A stretch of 54,117 nucleotides of DNA from Deltaproteobacteria bacterium (GTDB lineage Bacteria > Desulfobacterota > Desulfobulbia > Desulfobulbales > SURF-16). Location: positions 1 to 54,117 of the forward strand of contig JAJRUT010000054.1 in assembly GCA_024277655.1 (NCBI GenBank), in the 5' to 3' direction. A model generated the notes under the pieces. It had not been told where the DNA came from and did not search any database. It was given only the letters and a program-made list of their open reading frames with translations. Positions within the stretch are counted from its first letter, which is position 1. Each line of letters opens with the position of its first letter. Position numbers and translations under genes: made by a program. Shown in pieces: positions 26,422-32,952 of the stretch.

Positions 26422-26453
26422 ATCTTGAGTCACCCCAAGGGGCAACTCAAGAT
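26422..26453 (+). promoter_or_regulatory. Strong stem-loop in the leader of the propeller gene
   Basis: ATCTTGAGT (26422-26430) pairs with ACTCAAGAT (26445-26453), and inside it CCCC-AA-GGGG pairs across CA/CA internal mismatches. It ends 8 bases before the AAGGAG ribosome-binding site (26462-26467) and has no T-run. It may stabilise the mRNA or control translation. Confidence 0.6.
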
Positions 26454-26473
26454 GTAAAAACAAGGAGAAAAGT

Positions 26474-27619
26474 ATGAAGATTTCAAAAAAAAGCATGGTC
26501 TCGACCCTCGCCGTCGCGGCACTCACCATGGGTATTGCAAGTATCTCTGCCGCCAGTGACAGGTATGAAGTAACTTATTACATTGCCGGCATGGGTGGTC
26601 ATTTTGCCAAAGCTGAATGTACCATTGACCCCTCGGCAGAGACGCCAATCACCGTAAAAAAACTTACAAAGCTCGACATTGGCACCAGCACAAGCCACCC
26701 TGTTCATGATGCCCGTATCGACGCCACAGACCGTGACACCATGTTCTGGGCCACCTACAAACTTGATCCTGAAACGGGTAAGACCCACGTTGGTAAACTT
26801 GACCTGAAAACGGGTAAAGTGATTCAGGATATCAACGTCCCAACCCCGGACAGGGTTAAAATAACCAAGAAAATGTATTGCGCCTCAGGTCAAACTGCTG
26901 ATTATTACATGCCAGTTACCATGTCCAACCCGGCCTACATTGACGTTTTCAGCAAAAAAGATCTTGAACTAAAGCATCGTGTCTTCCTTGAAGGAACTGA
27001 AGCTGACCCCAAGGTTCCATATAAATATTTCCATGGCACAACCTCCCCGGACATGAAGAAGATGCTCGTTACCATCAACGAGTCTGATTCAAGCTCTGTT
27101 GACCACTATGGAACCGGTGTTGGTAAACTACACCTGAAGATGCTTGATGCCGAGGCCCTGACTCAAGGTAAAGTCAAACTTCTCGCCTCCGGCATGGCGG
27201 ATGGTAATGTCAAAAAGACCATATCTTTTCGTCAGTACTGGTCAAATGACTCATCCATGATCGCCAACGGCACCGGTGACATCATGTTCCTCATTGATGC
27301 AAACACCCTTGAGACCATTGACTCTGAGACCATGGGGCCACTTGAGCAGGTCCACGACGCCATGTTTACTCCGGATGACAGGTACATCGTGGCGGCATCC
27401 CGCACCAAGGTCGTTTACAACGAATCCTGTGTAGATCCTTCCCACCCAGGACCAGATGACTTTCTGATGGATGGTCAATTGAAACTTTATGATGTTCAGG
27501 CCAAAAAATTCATTGGTAAAGCAACATCTGTGTGTCTTGCCTGCCATAACGAAGAAATCGGCCCAGGTGACGACGGCGTCCACGCTGTTCTCTGTGGTCT
27601 GGATGCTGAATTTAAATAA
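26474..27619 (+). CDS. Periplasmic beta-propeller-like protein with one C-terminal haem c motif (CxxCH)
   Basis: The 381-residue protein has a signal peptide (cleavage near SISAA, about residue 27). The body has repeated strand blocks of the YVTN/WD type, such as LDLKTGKVIQDI, LYDVQAKKFIGKA and FTPDDRYIVAAS. Recurrent histidines head the blades: GGH (43), HPVHDA (75-80), FHGTTSPD, QVHDAMFTPD. A single haem attachment motif CLACH is at 354-358 near the C-terminus. The arrangement recalls propeller enzymes such as nitrous oxide reductase or cytochrome cd1, but no known family was identified and the CuA domain of NosZ is absent. It is divergent from a NosL/ABC/thioredoxin operon with which it shares operators, so it is the best candidate client of that system. 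Confidence 0.8.
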   Translation: MKISKKSMVSTLAVAALTMGIASISAASDRYEVTYYIAGMGGHFAKAECTIDPSAETPITVKKLTKLDIGTSTSHPVHDARIDATDRDTMFWATYKLDPETGKTHVGKLDLKTGKVIQDINVPTPDRVKITKKMYCASGQTADYYMPVTMSNPAYIDVFSKKDLELKHRVFLEGTEADPKVPYKYFHGTTSPDMKKMLVTINESDSSSVDHYGTGVGKLHLKMLDAEALTQGKVKLLASGMADGNVKKTISFRQYWSNDSSMIANGTGDIMFLIDANTLETIDSETMGPLEQVHDAMFTPDDRYIVAASRTKVVYNESCVDPSHPGPDDFLMDGQLKLYDVQAKKFIGKATSVCLACHNEEIGPGDDGVHAVLCGLDAEFK

Positions 27620-27646
27620 TTCCCCCCTTCTATACCTGATGGCCCG

Positions 27647-27681
27647 AGACGGAGGAGCAGTATGCTCTTTCCGTCTTTTTT
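27647..27681 (+). terminator. Rho-independent terminator of the propeller gene
   Basis: AGACGGA (27647-27653) pairs with TCCGTCT (27670-27676), with an inner GAGCA/TGCTC stem, and TTTTTT follows. It lies about 30 bp after the stop, so the permease gene downstream may need its own promoter or readthrough. Confidence 0.85.
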
Positions 27682-27815
27682 GTTTTACGAACCACCAGAT
27701 AAGCAAGTAGCAAGCCCCTCCGTTTGGGCCTAAATCTTATTCGTGCTGGCCAGCCGGAATTTTTACAATATAGCTGAATCACCATTTACTTATATCCTTA
27801 AAAAAGGTCTTTATT

Positions 27816-29003
27816 ATGTCGTCAGGTCGACTTTCACTTGCTCAAATTGCCTGGAAAGGTGTTTCCCGAAAGATGTTTCGCAACATTGTCCTCGTCTTTG
27901 CTGTTGGTCTCCTTGTAAGTCTGCTGGTCTTTGCCCTCCTGTTTAAGTCCGCTGTTGAAGATGATATTGATCAGGCCACAAAGCGTCTGGGTGCTGATAT
28001 TGTCATCGTTCCTCCCAAGGCCAAATCCATGGCTGAAGAATTCATCCTTGAATCAAAATCAAAGATCTTCTACATGGATAGCTCAGTTTACGATGAGATC
28101 AAGGACATGGACGATATTGCCGCATCCACCTATCAAATCTATCTAAACACCCTGGATTCAGGTTGCTGTTCTGTTGTTGAGGGCCAGGTCATTGCTTTTG
28201 ATCAGGAGAGTGACTTTGTTGTGACACCCTGGATGGATAATCCCGCCAAATTAAAAAAAGATGAGGTGTATGTCGGTCATTATGTCTGGGAATATTTGGG
28301 ACTTATCGAAACCATGAACCTCTTTGGGGCCAAAATTAAGATGGTGGACAAGCTTGAAACCACCGGCACCGGCATAGACCATGGCATCTTTATGCGGATG
28401 GAAGACCTTGATAATATTACCGAATCATCGCTTGGACGGTATAAAAAGGGCCAAATTTCAATTATTTTTTTAAAGATCAAGGAGGGACGTGATATCGATG
28501 TTGTTGTTGGTCATATCCGCGATATCAATCCCAGAATTGGCATTATGACCAGGGGTAATATTGGTGCTGATATCCGCACAACCCTAAAAGACATCCTGCG
28601 GGTCTTCATTATTACCATCTCCATATCTTCCCTCCTGGCTGTACTTCTCGCCTGGTCGACATTCTCGGCTCTAGCCAACGAACGGCGACGTGAAGTTGGC
28701 ATAATGCGGGCACTTGGGGCCAGAAAGGGCCATATCGTCAACCTGTTCCTGTCGGAGGCCTTTATAATCTCCCTGCTCGGTGGAATTATAGGCATCTTCC
28801 TCGGCCATTATCTCATTAGTTATCTCGCCGCAGACTTCAGTCTCCTGGCAAAACTTGATACAGAGGCTGCCCTGACCTCAAGCTCCGTTGTTATCAGTAT
28901 TATCGGCCTGGTTTCCGGTATTCTTGTTTGTTTAACTGGTGCCGCCCTGCCTGTGATGCGTCTTGCCCGCCTTGAACCGCTCCTGGCCATCAAGGAAGAG
29001 TAG
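27816..29003 (+). CDS. FtsX/MacB-like ABC permease (plus strand)
   Basis: The 395-residue permease has an N-terminal membrane segment (NIVLVFAVGLLVSLLVFALLF, about 23-44), a periplasmic domain (about 45-255) with a CC pair (DSGCCSVVEG), and three C-terminal membrane segments. The coupling helix reads NERRREVGIMRALGARKGHIVNLFLSEAF, a clear FtsX/MacB signature. It has no adjacent ATPase on its own strand. The first ATPase of the divergent minus-strand operon is the likely partner, which ties both arms into one system. Confidence 0.9.
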   Translation: MSSGRLSLAQIAWKGVSRKMFRNIVLVFAVGLLVSLLVFALLFKSAVEDDIDQATKRLGADIVIVPPKAKSMAEEFILESKSKIFYMDSSVYDEIKDMDDIAASTYQIYLNTLDSGCCSVVEGQVIAFDQESDFVVTPWMDNPAKLKKDEVYVGHYVWEYLGLIETMNLFGAKIKMVDKLETTGTGIDHGIFMRMEDLDNITESSLGRYKKGQISIIFLKIKEGRDIDVVVGHIRDINPRIGIMTRGNIGADIRTTLKDILRVFIITISISSLLAVLLAWSTFSALANERRREVGIMRALGARKGHIVNLFLSEAFIISLLGGIIGIFLGHYLISYLAADFSLLAKLDTEAALTSSSVVISIIGLVSGILVCLTGAALPVMRLARLEPLLAIKEE

Positions 29004-29032
29004 TGAATTAGGTTGAAGGGATAAGGTTGAAA

Positions 29033-29092
29033 GTGTAAGAGGTAGACAGAGGATATGATTTTGGTGCCACCAGCTCTTACACCTTTTGCTTT
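29033..29092 (+). terminator. Possible terminator between permease gene and fmdE
   Basis: GTGTAAGAG (29033-29041) and CTCTTACAC (29074-29082) are exact reverse complements, followed by CTTTTGCTTTT. The 32-base loop is long, so it is only a weak terminator candidate. Confidence 0.4.
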
Positions 29093-29118
29093 TAACCATT
29101 CACTTAAACAACTTAACT

Positions 29119-29703
29119 ATGCAGACATTCGAAGAACTACTTGAACACTCCACAACCATCCATGGTCACACCTGTGCCGGTCAAGTTATCGGTGTTCGCC
29201 TATCCATGCTTGGCCTCCGTGAAATTGGTATTGCTGACCCCAAGGGCGCTGATCGCAAGAAACTGTATGTTATTGTTGAGATTGACCGTTGCGCCACGGA
29301 TGCAATCCAGTGTGTTACCGGTTGCACCCTGGGTAAACGTGCCTTAAAGTGGCTCGACTACGGGGTGATGGCTGCCACCTTTGTCAATCTTGACACAGGC
29401 AAGGCGGTACGGATTACGGCCCGTGAGGAATCCCGGGAACTGGCTAAGAAATATATCCCCGAGGCCAAGGGTAAATATGAACAACAACTCGAGGCCTATA
29501 TCATCATGCCGGAGGACGAGTTATTCAAGATTGAACAGGTCGCAGTTGATATCCCTAAAGAAGATCTGCCGGGGCGGCCATTAAGGCGGGTTCAATGTGC
29601 TAAATGTGGAGACTGGGTCCAGGATTGCCGTGAAGTTACCCATGACAGCAAAACTCTGTGTAAACAATGTTACTCAGGGCGCTACTACAAGGTTATCGCT
29701 TAA
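29119..29703 (+). CDS. fmdE: FmdE-family protein with C-terminal zinc ribbon
   Basis: The chosen start is the ATG at 29119, giving MQTFEELLEHSTTIHGHTCAGQ, the usual FmdE N-terminus; the longer frame begins with a TTG and is disfavoured. Conserved metal-binding residues are in HGHTCAGQ and DRCATDAIQCVTGCTLGKR, and a C-terminal zinc ribbon is formed by CAKCGDW ... CKQC. FmdE was named from an operon with formylmethanofuran dehydrogenase, but in sulfate reducers the protein usually stands apart and a role with molybdenum or tungsten cofactor enzymes is suspected, not proven. The gene is followed 3 bp later by srkA. Confidence 0.88.
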   Translation: MQTFEELLEHSTTIHGHTCAGQVIGVRLSMLGLREIGIADPKGADRKKLYVIVEIDRCATDAIQCVTGCTLGKRALKWLDYGVMAATFVNLDTGKAVRITAREESRELAKKYIPEAKGKYEQQLEAYIIMPEDELFKIEQVAVDIPKEDLPGRPLRRVQCAKCGDWVQDCREVTHDSKTLCKQCYSGRYYKVIA

Positions 29704-29706
29704 ACC

Positions 29707-30702
29707 ATGGTCAATTTCACCCTTCTTACCCCCGATGCTGTTCTCGATGTTGCCGAGTTAGCGCTGGGGCAACATTGTACAGGATACTACAGTCAGTTAA
29801 ACTCATATATCAATCGCGTCTATGAAATAGAAACCGAAGATAAGGAACGTTTCATTTTAAAATTTTATCGGCCCGATCGCTGGTCGATCGCGATGATCCA
29901 GGAAGAACATCATTTTGTCCAGGAGTTAGCGGATCATGATTTACCTGTCGTCCCTCCCCTCCCCCTTCACGCTGAATCTGAAACTCTGGGTGACTATAAG
30001 GGTATTCCCTTTGCCATTTTCCCCAAGAGATCAGGGCGATACCTGGATGAATACAACCTTGACCAGTGGCATGAACTTGGTCGTCTGATCGGCAGAATGC
30101 ACCTTGTCTCCTCAAATTCAGTCGTTTCAAAACGTAATATTCTGACCCCCCAGGACATCACCACCAGTCAGGTGATGTATCTGACCGAAGGCGATTTTAT
30201 TCCACCAGAAATCCGCAAGCAATTTGCCGACACCTGCGCCAGACTCATCGACCTTATAACCCCGCGATTTAAAGATCTCTCACTTATTCGCCTGCACGGA
30301 GATTGCCACTGGGCCAACATCCTCAATCGGGGGGAAGAGTCCTTTTTACTCTTTGATTTTGACGATATGGTCATGGGCCCTGCCGTCCAGGATTTTTGGA
30401 TGTTACTCCCCGGATATCGGGAAGACTCCCTGCCGGAGATAGCAAGTTTCCTTGAAGGATATGACGAGTTCTATCATTTTAACCGCCGGGAACTAAGCCT
30501 CATTGAGCCACTGCGGGGAATGCGCTACATCCACTACATCGCCTGGTGTGCCCACCAGCAAAAGGATAATCATCGTTTACCCGGCACAGAGGACTGGGGA
30601 GACTTTGCCTACTGGCAGCAGGAGATACATGATCTGGAACAACAAATCATCAGGATTGAGCGGGAAGAAGATTTTGATACGAGCGGAATGGCTTATATTT
30701 AA
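29707..30702 (+). CDS. srkA: Stress response kinase A (YihE/RdoA-like Ser/Thr kinase)
   Basis: The 331-residue protein matches SrkA along its length: LNSYINRVYEIETEDKERFILKFYRPDRW (nucleotide-binding Lys), the catalytic loop RLHGDCHWANIL, metal-binding LFDFDDMVMGPAVQDFWMLLPG, and IEPLRGMRYIHYIAW. SrkA is a cytoplasmic phosphotransferase of the aminoglycoside/homoserine-kinase fold that protects E. coli against stress-induced death. It is co-transcribed with fmdE (3-bp gap), an association with no obvious known rationale. Confidence 0.93.
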   Translation: MVNFTLLTPDAVLDVAELALGQHCTGYYSQLNSYINRVYEIETEDKERFILKFYRPDRWSIAMIQEEHHFVQELADHDLPVVPPLPLHAESETLGDYKGIPFAIFPKRSGRYLDEYNLDQWHELGRLIGRMHLVSSNSVVSKRNILTPQDITTSQVMYLTEGDFIPPEIRKQFADTCARLIDLITPRFKDLSLIRLHGDCHWANILNRGEESFLLFDFDDMVMGPAVQDFWMLLPGYREDSLPEIASFLEGYDEFYHFNRRELSLIEPLRGMRYIHYIAWCAHQQKDNHRLPGTEDWGDFAYWQQEIHDLEQQIIRIEREEDFDTSGMAYI

Positions 30703-30843
30703 GCTCAACTTTTCCGCCTGGTATATAGTTAAGTAATTACGATGTTATTTACGAGTTAAGCCGAAATCAATCATGTTGAATTCAGGATTCAGTAGAATGG
30801 CAAGGGAAAATGCTATGCTGAATTCTCATATCCTAAATTCCAC

Positions 30844-31305
30844 CTACTTATGATAACCCGTCCCCTGTTTAATGGTATAGGCCCTGTATAGTTGTTCAAC
30901 AAGAAGAAAGCGCGCCATATCATGGGTAAAGGTCATGGGGGAAAAGGACAGACGGAGATCGGCCCTACGAATCAACTCCTCGGTAAGGCCAACCGGCCCG
31001 CCAATCAAAAAACAGATATTGGCAACGGCCTGTTGCTCCTTGTCCTGAATAAATTTAGAAAATTCCAGCGATGACAGCGACCGACCACCAATATCAAGAG
31101 AAACCACATAGGAAGAATCTGGAATACGGGCAAGCAGGGCCTCTCCCTCCTTTAGAGGATCAGGTTGGCGGGAATTTGCCCCCCGCACCTTGATCTCCTG
31201 ATAATCAAGCCGCACCAGATGATCCAAACGCCCGACAAAATCGTCAATGGCCTGGCGCAAATAGTTTTTTTTGGTTTTTCCAGGGGAAAGAATCGTTATT
31301 TTCAT
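30844..31305 (-). CDS. rlmH: 23S rRNA (pseudouridine-1915-N3) methyltransferase
   Basis: The 153-residue SPOUT methyltransferase shows the family N-terminus MKITILSPGKTKKNYL, the SAM-binding knot FLIGGPVGLTEELIRRADLRLSFSPMTFTHDMARFLLVEQLYRAYTI and terminal YHK. Full length. It modifies helix 69 of 23S rRNA. It stands as a single gene bracketed by srkA (convergent) and the palindromic element at 31334-31387. Confidence 0.96.
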   Translation of the reverse strand: MKITILSPGKTKKNYLRQAIDDFVGRLDHLVRLDYQEIKVRGANSRQPDPLKEGEALLARIPDSSYVVSLDIGGRSLSSLEFSKFIQDKEQQAVANICFLIGGPVGLTEELIRRADLRLSFSPMTFTHDMARFLLVEQLYRAYTIKQGTGYHK

Positions 31306-31333
31306 CAGTGATGTCCGTATAAAGCGTGCACGA

Positions 31334-31387
31334 GGAGTTTTACGCCCCTTTATTTCACTTGGGCTCCATAAAGGGGTGTAAAACTCC
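31334..31387. repeat. Short palindromic element, 20-bp arms (copy 1)
   Basis: GGAGTTTTACGCCCCTTTAT (31334-31353) pairs with 31368-31387 with one G-T type mismatch. Its right arm shares CTCCATAAAGGGG, in reverse orientation, with the left end of the larger element at 31896-32072. It lies between rlmH and the CxxCGxCC gene and may also act as a transcript end for the latter. Confidence 0.75.
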
Positions 31388-31407
31388 GAAGTTTATGGGA
31401 TATATTT

Positions 31408-31430
31408 TCTATCTGGACACTGCTGATTTT
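31408..31430. repeat. Dispersed motif TCTATCTGGACACTGCTGAT at a gene 3' end
   Basis: The related sequences TCTATCCGGACACACTGAT (32110-32128) and TCTAACTGGACATTACTGAT (38015-38034) occur just 3' of two other minus-strand genes (the algH-like gene and leuC). The shared pattern is TCTANCYGGACA...CTGAT. Confidence 0.5.
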
Positions 31431-31435
31431 ATGGA

Positions 31436-31825
31436 TTATTTGCAACACGACTCCAACACTTCCTTTAATTTCTCACAAAATTTCTTATAACCGACCTCTT
31501 TTTTAATCCCCGGACAGGAACTGGCAATAGCCGTGAAGTTTGCCTGATCACCAAGAATTGCAGGGTGGAGCGGCCACTGGCGACAGCGCCACGGTCGCCC
31601 CGGATGGACTGAGCAGTTGCCCTCAAAAAAGATGCAATGACCGTCAACCGTCTTCATCTGCACAATGTCACCGGTTACCCGTAAATATTTTGCTCTAGCC
31701 TCCTCAAAGCTTAAACCTAAATGCTCACACATTCGGCTGACATCATGCTCATCAAGGGAAACGGTGGTCTCCCCATGACAGCAGTAACCACATTGCTCAC
31801 AACTGAAAATGTCTTCAACACTCAT
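31436..31825 (-). CDS. YkgJ-family CxxCGxCC zinc/iron-cluster-binding protein
   Basis: The 129-residue protein has the UPF0153/YkgJ signature: CEQCGYCCHGE near the N-terminus, DGHCIFFEGNCSVHPGRPWRCRQWP in the middle and a late CPGIKK, a set of eight or more cysteines suited to a zinc or Fe-S site. The molecular role of the family is unsettled. It is flanked on both sides by related palindromic elements (31334-31387 and 31896-32072), a hint that the segment has been mobile. Confidence 0.88.
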   Translation of the reverse strand: MSVEDIFSCEQCGYCCHGETTVSLDEHDVSRMCEHLGLSFEEARAKYLRVTGDIVQMKTVDGHCIFFEGNCSVHPGRPWRCRQWPLHPAILGDQANFTAIASSCPGIKKEVGYKKFCEKLKEVLESCCK

Positions 31826-31895
31826 AAAAAAACAACCTAAACTGTAAATAATATTTTCTTGTTACCCAGCAATGTCTGGTTAAGAACTTGCTGGA

Positions 31896-32072
31896 GGATT
31901 TTTATGCCCCCTTTATGGAGCGTCATTCTGCAAATCTCATAGTATTTTCTTAATATTTTGTCTCCCATTTTTAGCGGTCGTAGCGAGGGACTCGCATGAT
32001 AAAAAGGGGAGATAAAATATTTGAAAATCAAAAAATGTGGAGTAAAAGCGGATTAAAGGGGCATAAAAATCC
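31896..32072. repeat. Nested palindromic element of 177 bp (copy 2)
   Basis: Outer arms 31896-31916 and 32052-32072 match at 19 of 21 positions as an inverted repeat. Inner arms 31952-31972 and 32001-32021 also match at 19 of 21. The centre has GCGAG-GGA-CTCGC. The outer end (CCCCTTTATGGAG) is shared with the shorter element at 31334-31387 in inverted orientation. It resembles a non-autonomous MITE-like element; no transposase is seen. It fills most of the 326-bp gap 31826-32151. Confidence 0.75.
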
Positions 32073-32151
32073 AGATTTAATGTGCTGTAGATAGCAAGAC
32101 TTCGATCTTCTATCCGGACACACTGATTGTTAACAGTCGACTTGCAAATAA

Positions 32152-32697
32152 TCAGGCGTTACCTGAAATATCATTAAACAAATCAATGTTAATTCCATGT
32201 TTTCCCGTTACCCGGCGCCATAACAGATCAGGCGGACAGTCGAACACATCTTCCGCTAAAGCCGGTAAGACAAGCCAACCGCAAGCGGAAAGTTCCTCCT
32301 CTAACTGCCCTGCCCCCCAACCGGAATAGCCAAGAAAAAATCGCATCTGTTTGGTATCCTCTCCATTGCCAACATGGCTTAGAAAGCGAATATCATTACC
32401 GAGGTAAACACCATCCATAACCGGGGTGGAATCAAACAGGCCATTCACATGCAAAACAAAAAGAGCATCAAGGGCAACCGGGCCTCCGCAATAGACCTCA
32501 GGCAAAGAGTTTTGTCCATACTCCAAATTCAAACTGCGTAAAATATCCCCAAACGAGACCTCTGCAAAAGGACTCGTTAAAACCAAACCGAGTGCACCAT
32601 GCTCATCGTGGTTGCAAATCAAAATCACCGTTTGCTTAAACCTCGGGTCACCCATTTGATTGGTAGCAATAAGAAACATCCCCTGTAATGAGTTCAT
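32152..32697 (-). CDS. algH: YqgE/AlgH family protein (UPF0301)
   Basis: The 181-residue protein starts MNSLQGMFLIATNQMGDPRFKQTVILICNHDEHGALGLVLTSP, the characteristic N-terminus, and has GGPV and FFLGYSGWGAGQLEEEL in the second half. The family adopts a compact two-domain fold; AlgH was first linked to alginate regulation in Pseudomonas, but its general function is unknown. Full length. It is followed by the dispersed TCTATCCGGACA motif. Confidence 0.93.
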   Translation of the reverse strand: MNSLQGMFLIATNQMGDPRFKQTVILICNHDEHGALGLVLTSPFAEVSFGDILRSLNLEYGQNSLPEVYCGGPVALDALFVLHVNGLFDSTPVMDGVYLGNDIRFLSHVGNGEDTKQMRFFLGYSGWGAGQLEEELSACGWLVLPALAEDVFDCPPDLLWRRVTGKHGINIDLFNDISGNA

Positions 32698-32952
32698 TGT
32701 GTCTAACCTGTTATTTTTATAAGTAATTTTAAAAAAACACCTACCCTAACTATTTACGCAACCTACAAATTTTATTAGATATTTCCTTAAAATATATGCT
32801 ATCATTTTAATTAATAATTCAGCAAAATTATAACAACTCACCTGCGGCAACAGGATACCAATCCTACCAATCCCATTACCTGAAAGATAGTGTAACTTTC
32901 AAGTCGTAAGCATTGCAGGTTTCACTTTACCACTCTTTAATAAGGAGAGTAA

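Larger units (their letters stand above)
26101..26473. other. 373-bp divergent control region between the NosL/ABC operon and the propeller gene
   Basis: It carries two adjacent RegA-like dyads (26260-26291) roughly midway and a strong leader hairpin (26422-26453) on the propeller side. The flanks are AT-rich, as expected for divergent promoters. Short frames across it are not supported as genes. Confidence 0.65.

Noticed and set aside
26244..26477. 77-codon plus-strand frame in front of the propeller gene
   Set aside because: It covers the RegA-like dyads and the leader hairpin and overlaps the real start codon; cysteine- and histidine-rich random composition.
31837..32031. 64-codon minus-strand reading frame upstream of the CxxCGxCC gene
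   Set aside because: It lies almost wholly inside the 177-bp nested palindrome and its leader; no ribosome-binding site and no sensible composition.
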